DNA from: Streptomyces vilmorinianum
GTDB lineage: Bacteria; Actinomycetota; Actinomycetes; Streptomycetales; Streptomycetaceae
NCBI RefSeq assembly: GCF_005517195.1
Contig: NZ_CP040244.1
Location: 6,094,001 to 6,158,000, forward strand
Direction: 5' to 3'
Length of the DNA stretch: 64,000 nucleotides
Positions 17,282 to 26,095 of the stretch are shown piece by piece. The notes beneath the pieces were generated by a model. The model worked only from the letters and a program-made list of their open reading frames with translations, searched no databases and was not told the origin of the DNA. A program made the position numbers and the translations under genes. Position 1 is the first letter of the stretch. The number at the start of each line of letters is the position of its first letter.

Positions 17282-18097
17282 TCAGCCGGCCAGTCGCCGG
17301 GACGCCTCGTCGAGGCGCTCCGCGATGGTCCCGTTGATGACCTCGTCGCCGACCTGCACCGAGATCCCGCCGAGGACCGCGGGGTCCACGTCCAGGTTCA
17401 GGTGCATCTGGCGGCCGTACAGCTTGGCGAGTACGGCACCGAGGCGCTGCTTCTGCTGGTCGGTCAGCGGCACCGCCGTGGTGACGACGGCGACCATCCG
17501 GTCCCGGCGCGCCGCGGCGAGCTTGGAGAGGGACTCGAGTCCCGCTTCCAGGCTACGTCCCCGGGGCTGGGTCACGAGACGGACGATCAGACGCTCGGTG
17601 ACCGGGTTGGCCTTGCCGCCGAGCAGGCTGCGCAGCAGCTCGCCCTTGGCGGACGCCGTGGCGGCCTTGTCCGTCAGCGCCGAGCGGAGCTCGGTGCTGG
17701 AGGAGACGATCCGGCCGAACCGGAACAGCTCGTCCTCGACGTCGTCCAGACCGCCGGCCTGCTGCGCCGCGGTGAGGTCGGCGGTGTTCGCCAGCTCCTC
17801 GACCGAGTCGACCAGGTCACGCGACTGCGACCAGCGGGAACGCACCATGCCGGAGACCAGGTCCACGGCTTCGCCGCCCACCTGACCGGCGAGCAGTCGC
17901 CGGGCGAGCTCGGCCTTGGCCTCGCCCGCCTGCGCCGGGTCGGTCAGGACCCGACGCAGCGACACCTCGCGGTCGAGCAGCGCGGTGACTGCGGCCAGCT
18001 CACCCGCGAGCTTCGCCGCGTCGACCGAGGTGTTGTCGGTCAGCGCGTCGAGGGACTCACGTGCGGCGGCCAGTGCCTCGCGGCTCGCTCCGTTCAT
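17282..18097 (-). CDS. atpH: ATP synthase F1 delta subunit
   Basis: 271 aa. Peripheral-stalk (OSCP-like) subunit. It is about 90 residues longer than E. coli delta, as is usual in actinobacteria. The C-terminal part has the family signature VDPAVLGGISVQVGDEVINGT. The start overlaps the atpF stop by 4 nt (ATGA), so it is translationally coupled with subunit b. Confidence 0.96.
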   Translation of the reverse strand: MNGASREALAAARESLDALTDNTSVDAAKLAGELAAVTALLDREVSLRRVLTDPAQAGEAKAELARRLLAGQVGGEAVDLVSGMVRSRWSQSRDLVDSVEELANTADLTAAQQAGGLDDVEDELFRFGRIVSSSTELRSALTDKAATASAKGELLRSLLGGKANPVTERLIVRLVTQPRGRSLEAGLESLSKLAAARRDRMVAVVTTAVPLTDQQKQRLGAVLAKLYGRQMHLNLDVDPAVLGGISVQVGDEVINGTIAERLDEASRRLAG

Positions 18098-18639
18098 CGG
18101 ACGGCCTCGGCCTTCTCCTCGAGCTCTTCGAGGAACCGGTCGATCGTGCGGCTCTGGCGGGCGTGGTCCTCGAGGGACTCACCGACCAGCTTGCCGGCCA
18201 GGTCGGTGGCGAGCTTGCCCACGTCCTGACGCAGCGAGGACGCCGCGGCCTTGCGGTCGGCCTCGATCTGCGCGTGGCCGGCCGCGATGATCTCCTCGCG
18301 CTGGCGCTGGCCTTCCGCCTTCATCTCCTGGATGATCGCGGTGCCCTGCTCCGTCGCCTCCTGGCGAAGACGCGCGGCCTCGTGGCGGGCCTCGGCGAGC
18401 TGGGCCTTGTACTGCTCCAGCACACTCTGGGCCTCGATCTGGGCCGACTCGGCCTTCTCGATGCCGCCCTCGATGGCCTGCCGACGCTCGTCCAGAACCT
18501 TGTTGATGTTCGGGAGGAGCTTCTTGGCGAGGAAGCCGAAGACGATGACGAAGGCGATCAGGCCGATGACGAGCTCGTCGAGATGCGGGAGAAGAGGAGG
18601 CTGGGGCTCCTCCGCCGCCGCAAGAAGCAGAGCGTTCAC
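18094..18639 (-). CDS. atpF: ATP synthase Fo b subunit
   Basis: 181 aa. N-terminal transmembrane helix (LVIGLIAFVIVFGFLAKKLL) followed by a long charged, heptad-like coiled coil that forms the peripheral stalk. It joins Fo to delta on top of F1. Forty-two nt after atpE; overlaps atpH by 4 nt. Confidence 0.96.
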   Translation of the reverse strand: MNALLLAAAEEPQPPLLPHLDELVIGLIAFVIVFGFLAKKLLPNINKVLDERRQAIEGGIEKAESAQIEAQSVLEQYKAQLAEARHEAARLRQEATEQGTAIIQEMKAEGQRQREEIIAAGHAQIEADRKAAASSLRQDVGKLATDLAGKLVGESLEDHARQSRTIDRFLEELEEKAEAVR

Positions 18640-18681
18640 ATCAGTGCCTTCCGTGAAAATTGGGCTGTCGTCGGATCAGGC

Positions 18682-18912
18682 TTAGTAAACGAAGCCCATG
18701 ACGATGCCGATGAGGGCGAGCGCCTCACAGAAGGCGAAACCCATGATCTGGTTGGTGCGGATCAGGCCGGCAGCCTCGGGCTGACGGGCGAGGGCCTGGG
18801 TGCCGTTACCGAAGATGATGCCGACGCCGACGCCGGGGCCGATCGCGGCGAGACCGTAACCGATGGAGGCGACGTTACCTTCGACGGCGGCAAGGGTCTG
18901 GAGAGCGGACAT
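18682..18912 (-). CDS. atpE: ATP synthase Fo c subunit
   Basis: 76 aa hairpin of two membrane helices with the RQPE polar loop (residues 43-46). The proton-carrying carboxylate is Glu63 in FCEALALIG. The GPGVGVGIIFG glycine pattern is in helix 1. Start MSALQTL chosen for the GGAAG-type SD and normal c-subunit length. It forms the rotor ring. Confidence 0.97.
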   Translation of the reverse strand: MSALQTLAAVEGNVASIGYGLAAIGPGVGVGIIFGNGTQALARQPEAAGLIRTNQIMGFAFCEALALIGIVMGFVY

Positions 18913-19003
18913 GCCGGTTCTTCCTTCTCTTTCAAGGACCCGGTGGGGGTTGGCCACCGGACGATTGTTGGATTGGGGGTGGAGCTGGGTCGCCGGACGT
19001 GGC

Positions 19004-19813
19004 TCAGTGGTGCTCGGAGAGCGCGCCCTGGACGTAACTGCAGGCCAGGAGGACGAAGACGTACGCCTGGACGGCCTGGATGAAGAGCTCGAAGGCGGTC
19101 ATCACGAGGACCATCACGAACGAGGTGGCGGCGTAGACGACACCGATGCCGTTCAGCAGGTACCAGCTCGCGAGGGAGAACATGACGATCAGCAGGTGAC
19201 CGGCGAACATGTTCGCGAACAGTCGGACGGCGTGGGTGAAGGGCCGGATGATCAGGTTCGAGAAGAACTCGAGGAACATGATCAGCGGCAGGATCGGGCC
19301 GAGCGACTTGTCGTAGCCGGTGATGTTCTTCCAGCCGCCGACGAAGCCGTGCTTCTTGAAGGTCAGGCTGACCCACACCACGTACACGATCAGGGCCAGA
19401 GCCGCCGGGAAGGCGATCAGCGAGGTGACCGGGAACTGCGCGAGCGGGATGATGGACCAGAGGTTCATGATCCAGACGAAGAAGAACAGCGACACCATGA
19501 ACGGGACGTACTTCTCGCCGTCCTTCTTGCCGATGATCTCGTAGACGATGCCGCGGCGCACGAAGTCGTAACCGGCCTCGCCGACCATCTGCATCTTGCC
19601 CGGGATCAGCTTGGGCTTGGCGAACGCCGCCCAGAAGAACCCGACGACCACGAGCGAGCTGATCAGCGCGAGCAGCATCGGCTTGGTGATGTCGATGCCT
19701 CCCACCGTGGCGATCGGCTCGTACATGAACGTGTGCAGGCCCGGCGCCGGGAAGCCACATCCAGTGAAGATGTGGCAATCCGGGTCGAAGGCAAGCGTCT
19801 GGTCAGCACTCAC
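19004..19813 (-). CDS. atpB: ATP synthase Fo a subunit
   Basis: 269 aa from a GTG (protein begins MSADQTLAFDPDCHIF) placed 6 nt after AAGGAG. An in-frame ATG 36 nt further upstream lacks an SD. Multi-pass membrane protein with the essential Arg in IIRPFTHAVRLFANMFAGH and the conserved last helix region AFELFIQAVQAYVFVLL. It forms the proton half-channels against the c ring. Confidence 0.96.
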   Translation of the reverse strand: MSADQTLAFDPDCHIFTGCGFPAPGLHTFMYEPIATVGGIDITKPMLLALISSLVVVGFFWAAFAKPKLIPGKMQMVGEAGYDFVRRGIVYEIIGKKDGEKYVPFMVSLFFFVWIMNLWSIIPLAQFPVTSLIAFPAALALIVYVVWVSLTFKKHGFVGGWKNITGYDKSLGPILPLIMFLEFFSNLIIRPFTHAVRLFANMFAGHLLIVMFSLASWYLLNGIGVVYAATSFVMVLVMTAFELFIQAVQAYVFVLLACSYVQGALSEHH

Positions 19814-20038
19814 CGCGGGCTCCTTCAGCGTGGCGCATAGGTACGGCAACCTCGTTGTGTCGGCGCGGCACGCAGCCGCGGGTCGGCACTGGACTGGTCT
19901 TACGGATAAGGGGGCGGCGGTTCGGCGTCGAGCCTCGCGCTGGGACAGGCGTCAGCTCGGATGCCCGCGCCCGCAGTGCCGCAGTTGGCACCGGACGATA
20001 GCAGGAAGCCGAACGCGCCTTTATCCCGGCCCTACCCC

Positions 20039-20455
20039 TCACGTCGACGGCCCGTTCTTCTTCGGGTCGTCGACGTACAGGATCTTGGCCTTCATGTACG
20101 CGCGCGCCTGCGCGGCGATCCAGACGATGGTCACCGCGAGCAGGGTGAAGGCGAAGGCCTTGAAGTCGAACCACGTGGTGTTCTTGAGCAGGGCCATCAC
20201 AATGAAGAGCAACAGGATCTGGGCCGTGTAGAGCATCAGCCCCATGGCCTGGAACAGGTGCGGGAGCGATTTCGCCGTCCGCTGCAGCACCACGAGCCCG
20301 ATCCCCATGAACGCGAGGACGAGCACGCAGCCGAGGACGGCGCCGATGGCGCCCTTGCCGCCGGCGACCACGCCGCTGATGACCGCGGCGATGGCGCCGG
20401 TGGCAGCAGCGGGAATGGCAGCTGACAGAAGGATGCGTGCGTCGTTCGACGGCAT
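20039..20455 (-). CDS. atpI: ATP synthase protein I-like membrane protein
   Basis: 138 aa with four hydrophobic helices and a polar C-terminus (DDPKKNG). Size, topology and position upstream of atpB match AtpI, which assists c-ring assembly or Mg2+ supply in other bacteria. Sequence conservation of AtpI is poor, so the call rests on location and topology. Likely first gene of the atp operon; the 225-bp gap to atpB leaves room for a second promoter. Confidence 0.85.
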   Translation of the reverse strand: MPSNDARILLSAAIPAAATGAIAAVISGVVAGGKGAIGAVLGCVLVLAFMGIGLVVLQRTAKSLPHLFQAMGLMLYTAQILLLFIVMALLKNTTWFDFKAFAFTLLAVTIVWIAAQARAYMKAKILYVDDPKKNGPST

Positions 20456-20719
20456 GGCGGTGTCTCCGCTGTTGCTGGTGGGGGCGATGGTGTCGTCAGG
20501 GACGAGCGTAAGCCCGGTCCGAGGTGTGTCTCGGGGCCAACAGACCGTCGCACTACGGTCTTTCGGCTCTGTCGCCGGGTCTCGTGAACGGTATCACAAA
20601 CTATTTGAGTAGTTCTTTACCCATGGGGTGTGCTGACTGTCACACATGAGAGTTAACGCGCGCGTGTGTGCACGACACGAGGTGCTCTTGTCTGGTATTG
20701 GACGCTGATGCGGCTTTCG

Positions 20720-22042
20720 TCAACTCGGTGTTCCGGCCTTACGCCGGTCCGTGAAGCGCGAACGGTGGCCGATGGCGGTCGAGCCGTTGACCCCGGCCGG
20801 GATCGGAATGCGCTCCTCCAGGGGGCCCTCCACGGCGGCGGCCACCGGAGCGGCGGATTCCGCGGCGAGGACCTTGCGGCGCCGGTAGCGGGGCGGAACG
20901 AAGGACTCCGCCCACCGCGGGGCACGCGGCGAGAAGCGCGGCAGCAGGAGCAGCACCAGCCCGACCGCGCTCAGGAAGACCACCGCGAGCACGATCCACA
21001 TCGACGCCGAGTGCACCGAGTACGCGAGCGTCCCGAAGGCGATCAGCGCCGACCAGAAGTACATGATCAGGACGGCCCGGCTGTGCGAGTGCCCGATCTC
21101 CAGGAGCCGGTGGTGCAGATGCCCGCGGTCGGCCGCGAACGGCGACTGGCCGTTCCAGGTGCGGCGCACGATCGCCAGGATCAGGTCCGCCATCGGGATC
21201 GCGATGATCGTCAGCGGCAGGATGAGCGGGATGAAGACCGGCAGGGCGGCGTGGGTGGCCTGACGGGTCGAGCCCTCGAAGAGCCTCAGCACGTCCGGGT
21301 CGACCTGGCCGGTGATCGAGATCGCCGAGGCGGCCAGGATCAGCCCGATCAGCATCGAGCCGGAGTCGCCCATGAAGATCCTGGCCGGATGCATGTTGTG
21401 CGGCAGGAAGCCCAGGCACATGCCCATGAGGATCGCGGCGAAGAGCGTGGCGGGTGCGGCGGCCTCGATCGTGTAGCCGTACCAGAGGCGGTACGCGTAC
21501 AGGAAGAAGGCCGCGGCGGCGATGCAGACCATGCCGGCGGCGAGACCGTCGAGGCCGTCGACGAAGTTCACCGCGTTGATCGTGAGGACCACCAGGGCGA
21601 CGGTCAGGAGCGTGCCCTGGCCCTTCGTGAGCGCGACCGTGCCGATGCCGGGGATCGGCAGCCACAGGATCGTCAGACCCTGCATGACCATCACGCCGGC
21701 GGAGATCATCTGCGCGCCCAGCTTGATCAGCGCGTCCAGCTCGAACTTGTCGTCCAGGACGCCGATCAGCCAGATCAGGGCGGCACCGGAGAGCAGCGCG
21801 CGGGGCTCGTTGGAGAGCTCGAAGACGCTGTTGAGGTTCTGCAGGTGGTCGGCGACGAGCAGCCCCGTGCACAGCCCGAAGAACATGGCGATGCCACCGA
21901 GCCGCGGAGTCGGTTCTCGGTGTACGTCGCGGGCACGGATCTCCGGCATCGCCCCGGTCGCGATGGCGAACTTCCGCACCGGACCGGTCAGCAGATAGGT
22001 CACCGCGGCCGTGACACAGAGCGTCAGCAGGTAATCACGCAC
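20720..22042 (-). CDS. MraY/WecA-family undecaprenyl-phosphate glycosyl-1-phosphate transferase
   Basis: 440 aa with about 11 membrane helices. It transfers a sugar-1-phosphate (probably GlcNAc-1-P) from UDP-sugar to polyprenyl phosphate, starting teichoic-acid, linker or polysaccharide synthesis. Family residues: LIGVLDDKFELD, the catalytic NFVDGLDGLAAG, FMGDSGSMLIG, and the His-rich DRGHLHHRLLEIGHSHS that marks the WecA/TagO/RgpG branch rather than MraY. GTG start at 22042 (protein begins VRDYLLTL) chosen because the preceding GGGG can act as SD; an upstream GTG at 22081 is possible. Polar Ala/Pro-rich C-terminal tail of about 60 residues. Confidence 0.9.
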   Translation of the reverse strand: MRDYLLTLCVTAAVTYLLTGPVRKFAIATGAMPEIRARDVHREPTPRLGGIAMFFGLCTGLLVADHLQNLNSVFELSNEPRALLSGAALIWLIGVLDDKFELDALIKLGAQMISAGVMVMQGLTILWLPIPGIGTVALTKGQGTLLTVALVVLTINAVNFVDGLDGLAAGMVCIAAAAFFLYAYRLWYGYTIEAAAPATLFAAILMGMCLGFLPHNMHPARIFMGDSGSMLIGLILAASAISITGQVDPDVLRLFEGSTRQATHAALPVFIPLILPLTIIAIPMADLILAIVRRTWNGQSPFAADRGHLHHRLLEIGHSHSRAVLIMYFWSALIAFGTLAYSVHSASMWIVLAVVFLSAVGLVLLLLPRFSPRAPRWAESFVPPRYRRRKVLAAESAAPVAAAVEGPLEERIPIPAGVNGSTAIGHRSRFTDRRKAGTPS

Positions 22043-22149
22043 GGGCTGCCCCACAGGAATCGCTGGCCATCTCAGCCCCACACCCTAGCCGGGCTCTCCA
22101 TGTGCTTGAGGACATACGAGCGCGGAGGATGGTTGCGCTGGGGCTCTCC

Positions 22150-23397
22150 TTACCGTCCATACGGGGGAAATCGCCCGGCCAGCTCGCGTACTTCGGCGCG
22201 TACGCGGGCCGTTTCCTCGGGGTCGTCCCGTAGCGCGATCGTGAACAAGGCGGCGATCCTGGCCATCTCCCGGGTGCCCATTCCCTGGGTGGTCAGGGCG
22301 GCGGTGCCGAGACGGATGCCGCGCCCGTCCCCGTACGGCAGGGCGCAGGTGTCGAGAACCATCCCGGCGGCGGCGAGCCGCATCCGGGCGGTGCGGCCGT
22401 CGATGCCGAGGGGTGCGGGGTCGGCGGTGATCAGGTGGGTGTCGGTGCCGCCGGTGGTGATGGCGAAGCCCTCGGCGGAGAGCGCCTCGGCGAGGACACG
22501 GGCGTGCGCGACCACCTGATGGGCGTACGTGGCGAAGGCGGGGGTGGACGCCTCGCCGAAGGCGACGGCCTTGGCGGCGATGGTGTGCATCTGGGCGCCG
22601 CCCTGGGTGAACGGGAAGACCGCCCGGTCGACGCGGCCGGCGAGCTCGCCGCCGCAGAGGATCATCCCGCCGCGGGGACCTCGGAGCACCTTGTGGGTGG
22701 TGGCGCAGACGACGTCGGCGTACGGGACGGGACTGGGGGCCGCTCCCCCGGCGACGAGGCCGATGGGGTGGGCGGCGTCGGCGATGAGATAGGCGTTGGC
22801 GTCGTCGGCGATCTCGCGGAAGAGCGCGTAGTCGATGTGGCGGGGGTAAGAGATGGAGCCGCAGACGATCGCCTTGGGGCGGTGGTGGCGGGCGAGGGCG
22901 GCGAGCTGCTCGTAGTCGATGAGCCCGGTCTCGGCGTCGACGCCGTAGGGCACGAACTCGAACCAGCGGCCGGAGAAGTTGGCGGGCGAGCCGTGGGTGA
23001 GATGGCCGCCGTGTTCCAGGCCCATGGCCAGGACGGTGTCTCCGGGCCGCAGGAGGGCCGCGTAGGCGGCGAGGACGGCGGAGGAGCCGGAGTGGGGCTG
23101 GACGTTCGCGTGCTGGGCGCCGAAGAGGGCCTTGGCGCGGTCGACGGCGATCCGCTCGGCGGCGTCGGCGAACTCGCAGCCACCGTGGTGACGGGCGCCG
23201 GGATAGCCCTCGGCGTACTTGTTGGCGAGCGCGGAGCCGAGGGCGGCGAGGACGGCGGGCGAGGTGAAGTTCTCGGCGGCGATCAGCTGCAGACTGTCGG
23301 CCTGCCGGCGCACCTCCCCGAGCAGCACGTCGGCGATCTCCGGGTCCTGCCGGCGCAGGAGATCGAGATCCTCATCGGGGGGAGCGGTGACCGGCAT
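22150..23397 (-). CDS. glyA: Serine hydroxymethyltransferase
   Basis: 415 aa PLP enzyme interconverting serine and glycine with tetrahydrofolate. NVQPHSGSSAVLAAYAALL and the PLP-lysine motif VVCATTHKVLRGPRGG are clear. ATG at 23397 with GGAG upstream. Streptomycetes carry more than one SHMT; this one sits in the prfA-prmC-sua5 neighbourhood, separated from the phosphatase homologue by a 466-bp repeat-filled gap. Residues 20-60 (IAAENFTSPAVLAALGSALANKYAEGYPG) match the conserved N-terminus. Confidence 0.95.
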   Translation of the reverse strand: MPVTAPPDEDLDLLRRQDPEIADVLLGEVRRQADSLQLIAAENFTSPAVLAALGSALANKYAEGYPGARHHGGCEFADAAERIAVDRAKALFGAQHANVQPHSGSSAVLAAYAALLRPGDTVLAMGLEHGGHLTHGSPANFSGRWFEFVPYGVDAETGLIDYEQLAALARHHRPKAIVCGSISYPRHIDYALFREIADDANAYLIADAAHPIGLVAGGAAPSPVPYADVVCATTHKVLRGPRGGMILCGGELAGRVDRAVFPFTQGGAQMHTIAAKAVAFGEASTPAFATYAHQVVAHARVLAEALSAEGFAITTGGTDTHLITADPAPLGIDGRTARMRLAAAGMVLDTCALPYGDGRGIRLGTAALTTQGMGTREMARIAALFTIALRDDPEETARVRAEVRELAGRFPPYGR

Positions 23398-23522
23398 GTG
23401 TGGCTCCAGGCGTGGGCTGGGCTTCAGCTCCAATGTAGGCGCGCGGGCACGGGTTTGCCCGCTGTTCACCCGCGTCCTGGGCCGGATGGCCCCACGCCCC
23501 ACCGCACCCCGACCCGCCCGTC
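23398..23522. other. Upstream region of glyA, no gene seen
   Basis: Part of the 466-bp gap between glyA and the phosphatase homologue; the remainder is the 170-bp repeat array. It presumably holds the glyA promoter, but no convincing boxes were found. Confidence 0.4.
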
Positions 23523-23922
23523 GTCAACGCCGCGCGGGCACACCCGTCAGCGCCGTCACCACCGGGTCCAGCGCCGTGTTGAGCCCATTCCCCGACGCGC
23601 CCCTCGCACTGCTCGGCCCCAGGGAGCCTCCCAGGCATCGCGCCGCTGCGCCGGCCTCCGGCCGACGGACGTGGGCAGCCCGCCCGCCCGTCGTCAACGC
23701 CGCGCAGGCACACCCGTCAGCGCCGTCACCACAGGGTCCAGCGCCGTGTTGAGCCCATTCCCCGACGCGCCCCTCGCACTGCTCGGCCCCAGGGGGCCTC
23801 CCAGGCATCGCGCCGCTGCGCCGGCCTCCGGCCGACGGACGTGGGCAGCCCGCCCGCCCGCCGTCAACGCCGCGCAGGCACACCCGTCAGCGCCGTCACC
23901 ACCGGGTCCAGCGCCGTGTTGA
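23523..23922. repeat. 170-bp tandem repeat, 2.35 copies, duplicating the 3' end of the phosphatase gene
   Basis: Unit 1 is 23523-23692, unit 2 is 23693-23862 and a partial third copy is 23863-23922. Units 1 and 2 differ at only a few positions. The partial copy is the last 20 codons or so (NTALDPVVTALTGVPARR-stop) of the adjacent phosphatase-like gene. Units 1 and 2 therefore each carry an intact copy of that coding end followed by about 110 bp of GC-rich sequence with internal dyads. The 170-bp period is not a multiple of three, and the copies lie after the stop codon, so the gene product is unchanged. Confidence 0.9.
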
Positions 23923-24508
23923 TCTCCTCGCCGATCGAGCGGAAGAACGTGATCGGCGCGCCGTACGGGTCGTTCACCTCGTCCGCCTCCACGCTCGGGG
24001 CCAGCAGCCACCCGCGTAGAGCCGCCGCCGCGCGCACCAGGGCGCGTGCGCGCTCGACCATGCCGTCGCCCAGGGGGTCCGGCAGCGTCGCCGGGTCTAT
24101 CGCCCGGACGAGGCGGGTGAACTCCTTCAGGGTGAAGGTGCGCAGACCCGCCGAGTGGCCCATCGAGATGACCTGCGCCCGGTGGTCGCGGGTCGCCGTC
24201 AGGACCAGGTCCGCGCGGATGACGTGCTCGTCGAGGAGCTCGCGGCCCACGAAGCCGCTGTAGTCCGCGCCGAAGTCGGCGAGGACCAGCTCGGCGTTGG
24301 CCTCCATCGGGGCCCCCTCGTGGCCCCACGTGCCCGCGCTCTCCACGATCAGGCCGCCGCCCCGGGGGTCGCCCAGGCGGTCGCTCAGGGCATGGCGGGT
24401 CAGCCGCTCGGTGATCGGCGAGCGGCAGACGTTGCCGGTGCTGACGTGGAGAATGCGGAAGGAACTGCTCTCGTGCCCCGCTATGCCACGCCCCTCAGGG
24501 GCGGTCAA
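23864..24508 (-). CDS. Low-molecular-weight protein-tyrosine-phosphatase homologue with Cys-to-Ser nucleophile
   Basis: 214 aa. Fold and motifs of LMW protein-tyrosine phosphatases: P-loop HVSTGNVCRSP (residues 21-31), SAGTWGHEG, and the acid loop NDPYG near the C-terminus. The family P-loop is C-x-G-N-x-C-R-S; here the first, nucleophilic Cys is Ser23 (codon AGC at 24442-24440), while Cys28, Arg29 and the DP acid are kept. It may therefore bind phosphotyrosine or arsenate-like ligands without normal catalysis. TTG start overlaps the sua5 stop (TTGA) with GAGGTGG upstream, so it is translationally coupled. The 3' end is duplicated downstream. Confidence 0.88.
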   Translation of the reverse strand: MTAPEGRGIAGHESSSFRILHVSTGNVCRSPITERLTRHALSDRLGDPRGGGLIVESAGTWGHEGAPMEANAELVLADFGADYSGFVGRELLDEHVIRADLVLTATRDHRAQVISMGHSAGLRTFTLKEFTRLVRAIDPATLPDPLGDGMVERARALVRAAAALRGWLLAPSVEADEVNDPYGAPITFFRSIGEEINTALDPVVTALTGVPARR

Positions 24509-25152
24509 TTGGCCACCTCGAGGTCGGGTACGACCTTGCGGAGCTCCTCCGGGGACAGCGCGCCCTCGCGCAGCAGGACGGGCACCTTGCCGGTGACGTC
24601 CACGATCGACGACGGGACGATCCCGGGGGTGGGGCCGCCGTCCAGGTAGACGGAGACGGAGTCGCCCAGCATGCCCTGCGCGGCGTCGCAGTCCTCCGGC
24701 GCGGGGTGGCCCGTGAGGTTCGCCGAGGAGACGGCCATCGGGCCGACCTCGGTGAGCAGCTCGATCGCGACCGGGTGCAGCGGCATACGGATCGCCACGG
24801 TCCCGCGGGTGTCCCCCAGGTCCCACTGCAGCGACGGCTGGTGCTTCGCGACCAGGGTCAGCGCGCCCGGCCAGAACGCGTCCACGAGCTCCCACGCCTG
24901 CTCGGAGAAGTCCGTGACGAGCCCGTGCAGCGTGTTCGGCGAGCCGATCAGGACGGGCGTGGGCATGTTGCGGCCCCGCCCCTTGGCCTCCAGCAGGTCC
25001 GCGACCGCCTCCGAGCTGAAGGCGTCCGCACCGATCCCGTACACGGTGTCGGTGGGCAGCACGACCAGCTCGCCACGGCGCACGGCGGACGCGGCCTCAC
25101 GCAGACCGGTCACACGGTCGGTCGCCTCGTTGCAGTCGTATCGCCGAGCCAT
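24505..25152 (-). CDS. L-threonylcarbamoyladenylate synthase (Sua5/YrdC)
   Basis: 215 aa. Makes threonylcarbamoyl-AMP from Thr, bicarbonate and ATP, the first step of t6A37 tRNA modification. The N-terminal substrate-binding sequence VVLPTDTVYGIGADAF and the KGRGRNMPTPVLIGS motif (K-x-R) are conserved, as is SSANLTGHPAPEDC. It lacks the C-terminal Sua5 extension, as YrdC-size proteins do. Lies 44 bp after prmC and overlaps the phosphatase homologue by 4 nt. Confidence 0.93.
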   Translation of the reverse strand: MARRYDCNEATDRVTGLREAASAVRRGELVVLPTDTVYGIGADAFSSEAVADLLEAKGRGRNMPTPVLIGSPNTLHGLVTDFSEQAWELVDAFWPGALTLVAKHQPSLQWDLGDTRGTVAIRMPLHPVAIELLTEVGPMAVSSANLTGHPAPEDCDAAQGMLGDSVSVYLDGGPTPGIVPSSIVDVTGKVPVLLREGALSPEELRKVVPDLEVAN

Positions 25153-25196
25153 CTAGCGGTCCTCCTGGTACGCGTCGTGCGGGGTCATTGCCTGGG

Positions 25197-26042
25197 TCAT
25201 GGCATTGCCTTGCGGGCGGTCGCGAAGCGCGGCCTGTTGTTCAGGTCGGGGTGGTCGGCGGCGTCCGCCCAGCCGGCCTCCTCGTTGAAGATCCACGGCA
25301 CCTGGCCGCCCTGGGTGTCCGCGTGCTCGATCACGACGAGGCCCCCCGGGCGCAGCAGCCGGTGCGCGGTGCGCTCGATGCCCCGGATGGTGTCGAGGCC
25401 GTCCTCGCCGGAGAACAGCGCCATCTCCGGGTCGTGGTCGCGCGCCTCGGGCGCCACGTACTCCCACTCGGTGAGCGGGATGTACGGCGGGTTGGAGATG
25501 ACCAGGTCGACCTGGCCGTCGAGCTCCGGCAGCGCGCTCAGCGCGTCGCCCTGGTGGACGGTGACCCGCGAGCCCTCGGCGTTCTTACGGGTCCACACCA
25601 GCGCGTCGTCGGAGAGCTCCACGGCGTGCACGCGCGAGCGCGGCACTTCCTGCGCCATGGCGAGCGCGATCGCGCCCGAGCCGGTGCACAGGTCGACGAT
25701 CAGCGGCTCGACGACGTCCATGGCCCGTACGGCGTCTATGGCCCAGCCGACGACCGACTCGGTCTCCGGACGCGGCACGAAGACGCCCGGCCCGACCTGG
25801 AGCTCCAGATAGCGGAAGAACGCCCGGCCGGTGATGTGCTGGAGCGGCTCGCGCGCCTCGCGGCGGGCGACCGCCTCCCAGTAGCGGGCGTCGAAGTCCG
25901 CGTCCCTGACGTTGTGCAGCTCCCCCCGCTTGACGCCGTGCACGAACGCGGCGAGCTCCTCCGCGTCGAAACGCGGTGAGGGAACGCCGGCGTCGGCCAG
26001 CCGCTGGGTGGCCTGGGCCACCTCGGCAAGCAGCAGGTTCAC
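25197..26042 (-). CDS. prmC: Peptide chain release factor N5-glutamine methyltransferase
   Basis: 281 aa. Methylates the Gln of the GGQ motif of RF1/RF2. SAM-binding VDLCTGSGAIALAMA and catalytic ISNPPYIP (NPPY binds the Gln amide) are present, with the N-terminal helical release-factor-binding domain (residues 1-80). It lies 53 bp downstream of prfA, its substrate's gene, which is the classical arrangement. Confidence 0.96.
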   Translation of the reverse strand: MNLLLAEVAQATQRLADAGVPSPRFDAEELAAFVHGVKRGELHNVRDADFDARYWEAVARREAREPLQHITGRAFFRYLELQVGPGVFVPRPETESVVGWAIDAVRAMDVVEPLIVDLCTGSGAIALAMAQEVPRSRVHAVELSDDALVWTRKNAEGSRVTVHQGDALSALPELDGQVDLVISNPPYIPLTEWEYVAPEARDHDPEMALFSGEDGLDTIRGIERTAHRLLRPGGLVVIEHADTQGGQVPWIFNEEAGWADAADHPDLNNRPRFATARKAMP

Positions 26043-26095
26043 GCTGGTCCTCCGTGGTACGGGACGTACGGGGTGGGGCTTTCGGAACGCGGGAC

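Noticed and set aside
23523..23922. CRISPR array or IS element
   Set aside because: Units are 170 bp, adjacent with no unique spacers, and derive from a neighbouring gene's 3' end; no transposase or terminal inverted repeats.
24509..24895. Longer phosphatase homologue extending upstream to 24895
   Set aside because: The extension overlaps sua5 in another frame and is low-complexity Arg/Gly; the TTG at 24508 with SD and stop overlap is a better start.
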